From positions 1,364,001-1,428,000 of the forward strand of contig NZ_AP022567.1 in assembly GCF_010727475.1 (NCBI RefSeq): a stretch of 64,000 nucleotides of DNA. The letters run 5' to 3'. Made by a program: the position numbers and the translations under genes. The stretch is from Mycolicibacterium mageritense. Its GTDB lineage: Bacteria; Actinomycetota; Actinomycetes; Mycobacteriales; Mycobacteriaceae. The notes below the pieces were generated by a model, which saw only the letters and a program-made list of their open reading frames with translations, did no database searches and was not told the DNA's origin. Below are positions 20,867 to 29,565 of this stretch, one piece after another; the first letter of the stretch is position 1, and each line of letters starts with the position of its first letter.

Positions 20867-21804
20867 GAAAAGCTCCTTGAGTGTTCGATGGCGGTGCGGG
20901 CTTGGTGGTAGAGGGTTCCGGCCCGATACGACGAGCGCACCAACGGTCCGGACATCACGCCGAGGAACCCGATCTCTCGGGCGATGCCGTCGAGTTCGGC
21001 GAATTCGGCTGGCGTGACCCAGCGTTCGACCGGGTGGTGACGCGGCGTGGGCCGCAGATACTGCGTGATGGTGATCAATTGGCATCCGGCGGCGTGCAGA
21101 TCGCGCAGGGCAGCCACGATCTCGTCGGTGGTCTCACCCATGCCGAGGATCAGGTTCGACTTCGTGATGAGGCCTTGCGAGCGCGCGCGTTCCAGCACCC
21201 CGAGCGAACGTGTGTAGTCGAAGCCGGGCCGGATCCGACGGAAGATGCGGGGCACGGTCTCGAGGTTGTGTGCCAGCACTTCGGGCGCGGCGGCGAAGAC
21301 CTCGTCGAGCTGGGCGGGGATTCCGGTGAAGTCCGGGATGAGCAGTTCCACCCCGGCGCCCGGGCAGGCCGCGTGGATCTGGCGCACGGTCTCGGCATAC
21401 AACCATGCGCCGCCGTCGGGCAGGTCGTCGCGCGCGACCCCGGTGACGGTCGCGTAGCGCAACCGCATGTGCGCCACGGATTCTGCGACGCGGCGGGGCT
21501 CGTCACGGTCGAGCGGCTCCGGCCTGCCGGTGGCGATCTGGCAGAAGTCGCAGCGCCGCGTGCACTGATCGCCGCCGATCAGGAACGTCGCCTCCCGGGC
21601 TTCCCAGCATTCGAAGATGTTGGGACAGCCCGCTTCCTGGCATACCGTGTGCAGATCGTTGCTCTGCACGAGCGCGGCCAGCTCGCGGTATTCGGGTCCG
21701 GTCCGCAGCCGCGTCTTCATCCAGGACGGCTTGCGTTCGACCGGGGTCTGGGCGTTGCGGGCCTCCAGCCGAAGCAGGCGGCGGCCCTCCGGGGCGACAG
21801 TCAT
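20863..21804 (-). CDS. lipA: Lipoyl synthase (glycine-operon copy)
   Basis: Radical SAM enzyme of 313 residues that inserts two sulfurs into protein-bound octanoyl chains. The auxiliary cluster motif C-x4-C-x5-C (CQEAGCPNIFEC) and the radical SAM motif C-x3-C-x2-C (CTRRCDFC) are both present, as is the C-terminal RSSYRAG. The start MTVAPEGRRLLRLE matches the usual N-terminus; an ATG four codons upstream overlaps sdaA and is less likely. It sits inside the glycine operon and would supply lipoate to GcvH. Mycobacteria also have a lipA next to lipB, so this is probably a second copy; that cannot be checked in this window. Confidence 0.93.
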   Translation of the reverse strand: MTVAPEGRRLLRLEARNAQTPVERKPSWMKTRLRTGPEYRELAALVQSNDLHTVCQEAGCPNIFECWEAREATFLIGGDQCTRRCDFCQIATGRPEPLDRDEPRRVAESVAHMRLRYATVTGVARDDLPDGGAWLYAETVRQIHAACPGAGVELLIPDFTGIPAQLDEVFAAAPEVLAHNLETVPRIFRRIRPGFDYTRSLGVLERARSQGLITKSNLILGMGETTDEIVAALRDLHAAGCQLITITQYLRPTPRHHPVERWVTPAEFAELDGIAREIGFLGVMSGPLVRSSYRAGTLYHQARTAIEHSRSFS

Positions 21805-21809
21805 ATCTC

Positions 21810-23183
21810 TCAGCATTCGACGACGTTGACGGTGACGGCGAGCCCCCCGGTCGAGGTCTCCTTGTACTTGGCGCTCATGTCCATGCCCGTGGCCCGCATG
21901 GTCTCGATGACCTGATCGAGGCTCACGCGGTGCGTGCCGTCACCCCGCAGCGCCATGCGCGCCGCGTTGATCGCCTTGCCCGCCGAGATGGCGTTGCGTT
22001 CGATGCACGGGATCTGTACCAGGCCGCCAATCGGGTCGCATGTGAGACCGAGACTGTGTTCCATCGCGATCTCGGCGGCGTTCTCCACCTGCTCCGGTGT
22101 GCCACCGAGAATTTCGGCCAGGCCACCGGCGGCCATCGACGCCGCGGAGCCGACCTCGCCTTGGCAACCGACCTCGGCTCCCGAGATCGACGCCCGCTCC
22201 TTGTACAGCGAGCCGATGGCTCCCGCGGTGAGCAGGAAGCGGACAGCGGTGTCGTCCGGATCGGCACGGCCCGCGGGCGTGTAGTGCAACGCGTAGTGCA
22301 GCACCGCCGGAATGATGCCGGCCGCACCGTTGGTCGGCGCGGTCACGATGCGGCCACCCGATGCATTCTCCTCGTTGACCGCGAGCGCCACCAGGTTCAC
22401 CCAGTCCTCGGCGAAGGCCGGGTCACGGTCAGGATCCTCGGCCGCCAGACGCACATACCAGTCCCTCGCGCGCCGCCGCACCCGCAGGTTGCCGGGCAGG
22501 TAACCGTCGCGCGACATCCCGTTGGACTGGCATGCGACCATGACGTCGCGGATGTGCAGCAGGCGTTCCCGAACCTCGGTTTCGGTGCGGGACAAGCACT
22601 CCTGCCGCATCATCGCCTGGCTCACCGAAAGCCCGTCGCGGTGGGTGAGTGCCAGCAGATCGGCGGCCGAGCGGAAGCCGCCACCGGCAGCTGTCGACCC
22701 TCGCCCGGTGGGCTCGGATTCGGTGACCACGAAACCGCCGCCCACCGAGAAGTACGTCTCGCGGTAGAGCACGTCGCGCTGAGCCGAGAGTGCCGTGAGC
22801 GTCATGGCATTCGGGTGTTGCGCGAGTTGCCGGGCCGGTTCCAGGCGCATGTCGGATTCGGTCAGCGCGATGACGATCCGACCGCCCAACTGAATCTTGC
22901 CGTCGGCTCGCATCACCGCAAGCCGACGCTCCATCTCGTCGGTCTCGATGGTTTCGGGCCGGTACCCTTCGAGGCCCAGCAGAATGGCCGGCATCGTGCC
23001 GTGTCCGGCCCCGGTCGCGGCCAGCGAGCCGAAGAGGTCGACCCCGACATCCGCGACCTGATCGATCACGCCGCGGCCGGTGAGCTCGTCGACGAACATG
23101 CCCGCGGCCCGCATCGGCCCCACCGTATGGGAACTGGAAGGTCCGATGCCGACCGAGAAGAGGTCGAACACGCTGACGGCCAT
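21810..23183 (-). CDS. sdaA: L-serine ammonia-lyase (4Fe-4S)
   Basis: Single-chain enzyme of 457 residues that deaminates L-serine to pyruvate and ammonia. The N-terminal beta domain begins SVFDLFSVGIGPSSSHTVGPMRAAG. The C-terminal alpha domain carries the cluster cysteines (GCQGEVGSAASMAAGG, LTCDPIGGLVQIPCIERN). It starts two bases after glyA ends. In this operon it converts the serine made by GlyA from glycine into pyruvate, giving a full catabolic route. Confidence 0.95.
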   Translation of the reverse strand: MAVSVFDLFSVGIGPSSSHTVGPMRAAGMFVDELTGRGVIDQVADVGVDLFGSLAATGAGHGTMPAILLGLEGYRPETIETDEMERRLAVMRADGKIQLGGRIVIALTESDMRLEPARQLAQHPNAMTLTALSAQRDVLYRETYFSVGGGFVVTESEPTGRGSTAAGGGFRSAADLLALTHRDGLSVSQAMMRQECLSRTETEVRERLLHIRDVMVACQSNGMSRDGYLPGNLRVRRRARDWYVRLAAEDPDRDPAFAEDWVNLVALAVNEENASGGRIVTAPTNGAAGIIPAVLHYALHYTPAGRADPDDTAVRFLLTAGAIGSLYKERASISGAEVGCQGEVGSAASMAAGGLAEILGGTPEQVENAAEIAMEHSLGLTCDPIGGLVQIPCIERNAISAGKAINAARMALRGDGTHRVSLDQVIETMRATGMDMSAKYKETSTGGLAVTVNVVEC

Positions 23184-23185
23184 GC

Positions 23186-24454
23186 CTACAGCTCCGGATA
23201 CAGCGGGAACTGCTCGGCCAGCGAACGCACCTGCGCGGCAAGCGGTTCGGTGTCGGCGTCAAGTGCGGCGATCAGCGCCGCCGCGATGACGTCGGCGACA
23301 CGCGCGAACTCGTCGTCGCCGAAGCCGCGGGCCGCCAGCGCCGGGGTGCCGATGCGCAGCCCGGAGGTGACCATCGGCGGCCGGGGGTCGAACGGCACGG
23401 CGTTGCGGTTGACGGTGATGCCGACGGCATCGAGCCGGTCCTCACCCTGCTGCCCGTCGATCGCGGCGTTGCGCAGATCGACGAGCACCAGGTGCACGTC
23501 GGTTCCACCGGTGAGCACCGTGATGCCTGCGTCCTTGACATCAGGCCGGCTCAACCGCTCCGCCAGGATCTGCGCACCGCGCAGCACCCGCTGCTGGCGT
23601 TCGGCGAATTCCGGCTGGGCGGCCATCTTGAAGCCGACCGCCTTGGCGGCGACGACGTGTTCGAGCGGCCCGCCCTGCTGGCCGGGGAACACCGCCGAGT
23701 TGATCTTCTTGGCGATGTCAGCCTCGTTGGTGAGGATGACTCCACCACGCGGCCCGCCCAGGGTCTTGTGTGTCGTGGATGTGACGACATGCGCATGCGG
23801 CACCGGCGACGGATGCAGCCCGGCCGCAACCAGTCCGGCGAAATGCGCCATGTCGACCATCAGGTAGGCCCCGACCTCGTCGGCGATCTCGCGGAACCGG
23901 GCGAAGTCGAGCTGCCGCGGGTAGGCCGACCAGCCCGCGATGATCAACTGCGGCCGGTGTTCGCGGGCCGCGTCGGCCACGGCGTCCATGTCGATCAGGT
24001 AGTCCTCTTTGGACACCCCGTAGGCCGCGACGTTGTAGAGCTTGCCCGAGAAGTTCAGCCGCATGCCGTGGGTCAGATGACCACCGCAGTCCAGCGACAG
24101 CCCGAGGATCGTGTCGCCCGGCTTGATCAGCGCGTGCATCACCGCGGCGTTGGCCTGCGCACCCGAATGCGGTTGCACATTGGCGAATTCCGCGCCGAAC
24201 AATGCCTTGACCCGCGTGATCGCGAGCCGCTCGATCACGTCGATGTGCTCGCAGCCGCCGTAATAGCGCCGCCCCGGATAGCCTTCGGCATACTTGTTGG
24301 TGAGCACCGAGCCTTGGGCCTGCATGACCGCGAGCGGTGCGTGGTTCTCCGAGGCGATCATCTCCAGGCCGAGGCGCTGCCGGTGCAGTTCGTCACCGAT
24401 CGCGGAGGCGATCTCGGGGTCGAAGTCGGCGAGATGTCGGTCGAGGATGCTCAT
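23186..24454 (-). CDS. glyA: Serine hydroxymethyltransferase
   Basis: PLP enzyme of 422 residues that interconverts glycine plus 5,10-methylene-THF with serine plus THF. The PLP lysine is K230 in TSTTHKTLGGPRGG, and the N-terminal MIASENH and YAEGYPGRRYYGG motifs are intact. It lies two bases downstream of gcvH. In this operon it uses the methylene-THF made by the glycine cleavage system to turn a second glycine into serine. It is probably an operon-specific copy beside a housekeeping glyA elsewhere; that part is inference. Confidence 0.96.
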   Translation of the reverse strand: MSILDRHLADFDPEIASAIGDELHRQRLGLEMIASENHAPLAVMQAQGSVLTNKYAEGYPGRRYYGGCEHIDVIERLAITRVKALFGAEFANVQPHSGAQANAAVMHALIKPGDTILGLSLDCGGHLTHGMRLNFSGKLYNVAAYGVSKEDYLIDMDAVADAAREHRPQLIIAGWSAYPRQLDFARFREIADEVGAYLMVDMAHFAGLVAAGLHPSPVPHAHVVTSTTHKTLGGPRGGVILTNEADIAKKINSAVFPGQQGGPLEHVVAAKAVGFKMAAQPEFAERQQRVLRGAQILAERLSRPDVKDAGITVLTGGTDVHLVLVDLRNAAIDGQQGEDRLDAVGITVNRNAVPFDPRPPMVTSGLRIGTPALAARGFGDDEFARVADVIAAALIAALDADTEPLAAQVRSLAEQFPLYPEL

Positions 24455-24456
24455 GT

Positions 24457-24855
24457 CTAGGCCTCGCTCTTCTCTGCGTATTCGGCTGCGGTCAACAGGT
24501 TTCCGGCTGCGGTGGGCTGGACCTCGAACAGCCAGCCGTTTCCGTAGGGGTCGGACGTGACGAGTGCGGGATCGTCGACGGCGGTGGTGTTGACCGCGGT
24601 GACGGTGCCGCTCACCGGTGGGTACAGCTCTGACACGGTCTTGGTGGATTCCACCTCGCCGCAGGTTTCGCCGGCCGTGATGGTGGCGCCGACCTCCGGC
24701 AGGTCGAGGAACACCAGGTCACCCAGTGCCGCGGCCGCGACCGAGGTGATGCCGACGCGGACGGGGGTGGCGGGCAGGGGGGCGCCGGGCGCGATCAGCA
24801 CCCATTCGTGTTCCTCGGTGTAGCTACGGTCGTCAGGAATCGTGTTGTCTGCCAT
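24457..24855 (-). CDS. gcvH: Glycine cleavage system H protein
   Basis: Lipoyl carrier of 132 residues that shuttles the aminomethyl group between GcvP, GcvT and Lpd. The lipoylated lysine is K72 in GEVESTKTVSELYPP, and the N-terminus (YTEEHEWVL) is typical. AAAGGA lies seven bases before the ATG. It follows gcvT by 10 bases. It depends on the lipA product encoded three genes downstream. Confidence 0.97.
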   Translation of the reverse strand: MADNTIPDDRSYTEEHEWVLIAPGAPLPATPVRVGITSVAAAALGDLVFLDLPEVGATITAGETCGEVESTKTVSELYPPVSGTVTAVNTTAVDDPALVTSDPYGNGWLFEVQPTAAGNLLTAAEYAEKSEA

Positions 24856-24865
24856 GTCAATCCTT

Positions 24866-25981
24866 TCAGTTGCGGCGGTAGAACGGCGCCGGGGTGACTT
24901 CGAACTGCTCTTTGTTGCCGCGGATGTCGACCTGCACCACGGTTCCCGGCTCGGCCAGCGCAGCGTCGAGATAGGCCAGGGCGATCGGATATCCGAGCGT
25001 CGGCGACAGTGCACCCGATGTCACGCTGCCGACCGCGGTCTCGTCGCCGTTGCGGTGGACGGTGTAACCCGCGCGCGCCGCGCGCCGGGTCGAGCCCTTC
25101 AGACCGACCAGCACACGGTCCGCAGGCTTTTCGGAAAGCTGCTGCAGCGCATCGCGTCCCACGAAAGGCTTGCCGAGCCGCACCATCTTGCCCAGCCCTG
25201 CTGCGTAGGGGTTGGTGTCCTGGCTGAGTTCGTGGCCGTAGAGCGCCATGCCGGCTTCGAGCCGCAGGGTGTCGCGGCAGGCCAGGCCGGCCGGCAATCC
25301 GCCGGCCTCGGTCGTGGCAGCCAGCAGCGATCGCCACAGGGCCACTGCGTGGACGTTGGGCACGTACAGTTCGAAACCGTCCTCGCCGGTGTAGCCCGTG
25401 CGGGCCAACAACACATCGATGCCGTCGACCTGCGCCTCGGTGACCGCGTAGTACTTGAGTGCGGCCACGGCCTCGGTCTGGGTCTCCGGAACCAGCGATC
25501 TCACGATGGCTTCGGACGCGGGCCCCTGCACGGCGATCAACGCGGTGGTGGTGGATTGGTCGTCGACGTGCGCGTCGAACTGTTCGGCCCGGGAATTCAG
25601 TTCACGCGCCACGGTCGGGGCGTTCGCGGCGTTGGCGACCACCAGGAAACGGTCGTCGGCCAGCCGATACACCACCAGGTCGTCGATCACGCCGCCGTCG
25701 GCGTCGCACATGAGCGAGTACTTGGCGCGCCCGACGGTGATCTTGGCTGCCTCGCCGACCAGCGCGAAGTCCAGCGCCTCTGCGGATTGCGGTCCGGTGA
25801 CGTGTATTTCGCCCATGTGCGACAGGTCGAACAGGCCCGCCGCCTCGCGCACCGCCCGGTGCTCGGCGAGTTCACTGCCGTACTTGAGCGGCATGGCCCA
25901 CCCGGCGAAGTCGGTGAAAGTTGCGCCCAGTGCGCGGTGTTCATCCTGCAGCGGTGATGCCGGGGTGTGTTCGGTGCTCAT
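24866..25981 (-). CDS. gcvT: Aminomethyltransferase (glycine cleavage T protein)
   Basis: Protein of 371 residues that transfers the methylene carbon from lipoyl-GcvH to tetrahydrofolate, releasing ammonia. It opens with SPLQDEHRALGATFTDFAGWAMPLKYG and has DLSHMGEIHVTG, both usual for the family. RTGYTGEDGFELY is the folate-domain motif, and the C-terminal domain begins at LGRDALQ-type sequence (FVGRDALQQL). The ATG overlaps the gcvP stop by 4 bp. Confidence 0.96.
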   Translation of the reverse strand: MSTEHTPASPLQDEHRALGATFTDFAGWAMPLKYGSELAEHRAVREAAGLFDLSHMGEIHVTGPQSAEALDFALVGEAAKITVGRAKYSLMCDADGGVIDDLVVYRLADDRFLVVANAANAPTVARELNSRAEQFDAHVDDQSTTTALIAVQGPASEAIVRSLVPETQTEAVAALKYYAVTEAQVDGIDVLLARTGYTGEDGFELYVPNVHAVALWRSLLAATTEAGGLPAGLACRDTLRLEAGMALYGHELSQDTNPYAAGLGKMVRLGKPFVGRDALQQLSEKPADRVLVGLKGSTRRAARAGYTVHRNGDETAVGSVTSGALSPTLGYPIALAYLDAALAEPGTVVQVDIRGNKEQFEVTPAPFYRRN

Positions 25982-28812
25982 ACGAGGGCCTCCTCGAGGA
26001 GTTCGGCGGTTTCGGTCTGGAATGCCTCGGGCGCGGGGCACGAGCACGCGAGGTTGCGGTCGCCGTGTACGCCGTCGATACGGCGGACCGGCGGCCAGTA
26101 CTTGTTCTGCCGCAGGGACGCAACGGGATACACCGCGTACTGCCGGCTGTACGGCAAAGTCCACTCGGCGTCGGTGACCTGTTCGGCGGTGTGCGGGGCC
26201 TGGCGCAGCGGGCTCTGTTCGAGTGCCCACTCGCCCGCCTCGACCCGGCTGATCTCGTCGTGGATGCTGATCATTGCCGCGATGAACCGGTCCAGTTCGG
26301 CGAGGTTCTCCGATTCGGTGGGTTCGACCATGAGCGTGCCGTTGACGGGGAAGGACAGCGTCGGAGCGTGGAAGCCGTAGTCGATCAACCGCTTTGCGAC
26401 GTCTTCGGCGGTCACCCCGGTCCGCTTGGTGATCTCGCGCAGGTCGAGGATGCACTCGTGCGCGACCAACCCGGATTCGCCGGTGTAGAGCACGGGGTAG
26501 TACGGGGACAGCGACGTCGCGACGTAGTTGGCTGCCAGCACTGCGGCCTTGGTGGCCGCGGTCAACCCGTCGGGCCCCATGAGCGCCAGGTACGCCCAGG
26601 TGATCGGCAGGATGCCGGCCGATCCGTAGTTGGCCGCCGAGACCGGGGCCGGACCGTCCTGCAGCGGATCACCCGGCAGGAACGGCGCCAGATGCGCGCG
26701 GACCGCGACGGGCCCGACGCCTGGGCCGCCACCGCCGTGCGGAATGCAGAACGTCTTGTGCAGGTTGAGGTGCGAGACATCGCCACCGAACTCACCGGGT
26801 TTGGCCAGGCCCACAAGGGCGTTCAGGTTGGCACCGTCGACGTAGACCTGCCCGCCCACAGCGTGGACCAGGTCGCACACCGTGCGGACGTCGGTTTCGT
26901 AGACACCGTGGGTCGACGGGTAGGTGAGCATGATCGCCGCGACCTTGCCGTCGTGGTCGGCCAGTTTGGCCCGCAGGTCGTCGAGATCGATGTTCCCGTT
27001 GGCTGCGGTCTTGACCACGACGACGCGCATGCCTGCCAAGACCGCCGACGCCGCGTTGGTGCCGTGCGCGGATTGCGGGATGAGGCACACGTCGCGGTGG
27101 TCGTCGCCGCGTGACCGGTGGTAGGCGTTGATGGCCAGCAGGCCCGCGAGCTCACCCTGGGATCCGGCGTTGGGCTGCAGGGAAACCCGGTCGTAGCCGG
27201 TGATCTCGGCCAACCACGTCTCGAGATTGCCGATCAGCTCGAGGTAGCCCGCGGTCTGTTCGGCGGGCGCGTACGGGTGGATGCCCGCGAATTCGGGCCA
27301 GCTGATCGGTTCCATCTCGGCGGCCGCATTGAGTTTCATGGTGCAGGATCCGAGCGGGATCATGGTGCGGTCCAGCGCCAGATCCTTGTCGGAGAGCTCC
27401 CGCAGGAATCGCAGCATCGCCGTTTCCGAGCGGTGCTCGTGGAACACGGGGTGCGTGAGGAATTCCGACGTGCGCAGGAGCTCGGCAGGCAACACAGAGG
27501 AGCCGGTGCCGGGTGTCGCGCCGAAAACCGCGAGCACACGCCGGATCACGTCGTCGGTTGTGCATTCGTCGCACGCGATGCCGACGTGGTCGGCGTCGAC
27601 CAGCCGCAGGTTGATGCCCGCCCGCTCGGCGGCCGCGACGATCTCGCGGGCCCGGCCCGGCACCTGCACCAGCACGGTGTCGAAGAACCGCTCGTGTACG
27701 ACGGTGTGGCCGGCCTGCCGTAGACCGGCCGCGAGCGATACGGCGTGACGGTGGACGCGGGTTGCGATGGCGCGCAATCCTTCCGGGCCGTGGTATGCCG
27801 CGTACATGGCGGCGACGTTGGCCAGCAGAGCCTGGGCGGTGCAGATGTTGCTGGTGGCCTTGTCCCGGCGGATGTGTTGTTCGCGGGTCTGCAGCGCCAG
27901 CCGGTAGGCCGGCTTGCCGTCCACGTCGACCGACACCCCGACCAGCCGGCCGGGCAGCATGCGCTCCAATCCGGACCGGACGGCCAGGTACCCGGCGTGC
28001 GGGCCGCCGAAGAACAGCGGAACCCCGAACCTCTGGGCCGAGCCCACCGCGATGTCGGCGCCCTGCTCGCCGGGCGCGGCAATCAAGGTCAGCGCCAGCA
28101 GATCGGCCGCGACCGTGGTGAGCGCACCGCGGTCACGGGCCGCGGCGATCACCGGCGCGAGGTTCCGCACGGCACCACTGGCACCCGGGGACTGGAAAAC
28201 CACGCCGAAGGCGTCACCGTCGGGCAATCCGTCGGTGAGGTCGGCGACCACCACGTCGATGCCGACGGCTTCGGCCCGCCCACGCACCACCGCAAGCGTC
28301 TGCGGCAGGCAATCCGTATCCAGCACAACGCGTTCGGACTTCACGGTCTTGTTGGCCCGCCGCATCAGCAGCACGGCCTCCATGACCGCGGTGGCCTCGT
28401 CCAGCAGGGAGGCACCGGCCACGGGTAGTGCGGTGAGATCGGCGACGAGCGTCTGGAACGTCAGCAGCGCTTCGAGCCTGCCCTGTGAGATCTCGGGCTG
28501 GTACGGCGTGTAGGCGGTGTACCAGGCCGGCGATTCCAGCATGTTGCGCCGCAGCACGGCCGGGGTGACGGTGTCGTGATACCCCAGACCGATCATCTGG
28601 ATCCGCGGCTGGTTGCGATCGGCCAGCTCGCGCAGGGCCGCGAGCACGTGCTGTTCGGACCGCGCGGCAGGCAGGCGCAGGCCGTCTGAGCAGCGGATCT
28701 GCTGCGGCACCGCGCTGTCGATCAATTCGTCGATTGAGCCGTATCCGAGCGCATCCAGCATGTGCTGCTGAGCGCTGCCGTCAGGACCGATGTGACGATC
28801 GGGGAAATCCAT
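25978..28812 (-). CDS. gcvP: Glycine dehydrogenase (decarboxylating), P protein
   Basis: PLP enzyme of 944 residues that decarboxylates glycine and hands the aminomethyl group to GcvH. It is the fused form with N- and C-terminal halves of similar fold. The PLP lysine is K686 in HLNLHKTFCIPHGGGGPG. The ATG was chosen because it has a GGAG eight bases upstream and gives the normal MDFPDRHIGPD start; longer in-frame starts run back into the riboswitch leader. First gene of the seven-gene operon under the tandem glycine riboswitch. Confidence 0.98.
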   Translation of the reverse strand: MDFPDRHIGPDGSAQQHMLDALGYGSIDELIDSAVPQQIRCSDGLRLPAARSEQHVLAALRELADRNQPRIQMIGLGYHDTVTPAVLRRNMLESPAWYTAYTPYQPEISQGRLEALLTFQTLVADLTALPVAGASLLDEATAVMEAVLLMRRANKTVKSERVVLDTDCLPQTLAVVRGRAEAVGIDVVVADLTDGLPDGDAFGVVFQSPGASGAVRNLAPVIAAARDRGALTTVAADLLALTLIAAPGEQGADIAVGSAQRFGVPLFFGGPHAGYLAVRSGLERMLPGRLVGVSVDVDGKPAYRLALQTREQHIRRDKATSNICTAQALLANVAAMYAAYHGPEGLRAIATRVHRHAVSLAAGLRQAGHTVVHERFFDTVLVQVPGRAREIVAAAERAGINLRLVDADHVGIACDECTTDDVIRRVLAVFGATPGTGSSVLPAELLRTSEFLTHPVFHEHRSETAMLRFLRELSDKDLALDRTMIPLGSCTMKLNAAAEMEPISWPEFAGIHPYAPAEQTAGYLELIGNLETWLAEITGYDRVSLQPNAGSQGELAGLLAINAYHRSRGDDHRDVCLIPQSAHGTNAASAVLAGMRVVVVKTAANGNIDLDDLRAKLADHDGKVAAIMLTYPSTHGVYETDVRTVCDLVHAVGGQVYVDGANLNALVGLAKPGEFGGDVSHLNLHKTFCIPHGGGGPGVGPVAVRAHLAPFLPGDPLQDGPAPVSAANYGSAGILPITWAYLALMGPDGLTAATKAAVLAANYVATSLSPYYPVLYTGESGLVAHECILDLREITKRTGVTAEDVAKRLIDYGFHAPTLSFPVNGTLMVEPTESENLAELDRFIAAMISIHDEISRVEAGEWALEQSPLRQAPHTAEQVTDAEWTLPYSRQYAVYPVASLRQNKYWPPVRRIDGVHGDRNLACSCPAPEAFQTETAELLEEALV

Positions 28813-28831
28813 GAGGTGACTCCGGTTTCGG

Positions 28832-28851
28832 GCATCGCAGTTACGCGATGC
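28832..28851 (-). promoter_or_regulatory. Hairpin in riboswitch expression platform
   Basis: GCATCGC-N6-GCGATGC lies between the second aptamer and the gcvP ribosome binding site. It is bracketed by GAGGTG (28864-28869) and a complementary CACCTC directly before the ATG (28813-28818), so the start region could be masked in one state. There is no U-tract, which argues for control of translation. Confidence 0.4.
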
Positions 28852-28865
28852 GTCGGGTGGTGACA

Positions 28866-29048
28866 CCTCCCCGCTCTGTCCTGAAACCTGAGAGTTTTAG
28901 CGCGCTGCGCTGTTCCCCTTCGGTAAGCGTGACCGGTGGGTCGCGCTGTTCTCCAGAGTTGCCTCGACACTGCGGTATTGGGCCTGAGAGATTCCCGGGG
29001 AGGGACTTGCTCCTACGGCACCTCCGAAATCGGAGGTTCTCCCACAGT
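28866..29048 (-). ncRNA. Tandem glycine riboswitch
   Basis: Two aptamers in the gcvP leader, read on the minus strand. The first (about 29048 to 28970) has GGGAGAACC followed by AATCTCTCAGGCCC. The second (about 28957 to 28868) has CTGGAGAACAGCGC, CCGAAGGGGAACAGCGC, AACTCTCAGGTTTC and GGACAGAG. These are the conserved glycine-aptamer cores. Glycine riboswitches are normally ON switches for gcv operons, so glycine should induce its own breakdown. Confidence 0.93.
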
Positions 29049-29258
29049 GCGTCGTCGACGTATTGAGTTGTGTGATGCATGCTACTCGACTACCCGGCGG
29101 TTACCGCAACCCCACCGTCGACGGGCAAGCCCGGCTTCGCTGTCGCAACTATGCGCGACACGATGTCGAAAACCACCGTTGCCGCTGCTACGCAAGTGAT
29201 TTCGGCGTGGTCGTGCGCAGTCGGACCCGCAGTTCGGTGCGGCCGAAGAAGCCACCGA

Positions 29259-29565
29259 TCAGGCCCGGCCGGCGCGTTCGAGGTCGGCCTGGACCGAGTG
29301 CGCGCGCCGGATCAGCATGACCGCCTCGTCCAGGTCTGCCGCGTCCTCGGAGTACAGGTGGGTGTCACCGAGCCAGCGCGGCGGTGTCGGCGTGGTCGGC
29401 AGCCTCCGGGCCGTGACCGGCAGGCAGAGCACGCTGCAGCGAACAGACCGGTGTGGCCATCCCGTCATCCACCGGGGACTTGGGCGCCGCACCGGGTGAC
29501 CAGGTACGGTGCCCACATCTCGGACACACCCGGTAGGTGGGGAGGCGATCGGTCAGCGATGTCAC
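29259..29565 (-). pseudogene. Small zinc-ribbon protein gene with apparent frameshift
   Basis: The first frame (GTG at 29565) gives TDRLPTYRVCPRCGHRTWSPG, a CxxC zinc-ribbon start, and continues to ADTAALAR before a stop near 29365. The adjacent frame then continues smoothly as RWLGDTHLYSEDAADLDEAVMLIRRA and ends at 29259. Joining the two by a one-base shift around 29375 would give a coherent protein of about 100 residues. I cannot tell a real mutation from a sequence error or recoding. The start overlaps by 7 bp the divergent start at 29559, which is unusual. No function is known. Confidence 0.45.

Noticed and set aside
21930..23867. 645-codon open frame opposite sdaA and glyA
   Set aside because: Crosses two clearly real genes on the other strand and has shadow-type composition rich in Arg, His, Gly and Val.
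24842..25957. 371-codon open frame opposite gcvT
   Set aside because: Same length as gcvT and fully antisense to it; shadow.
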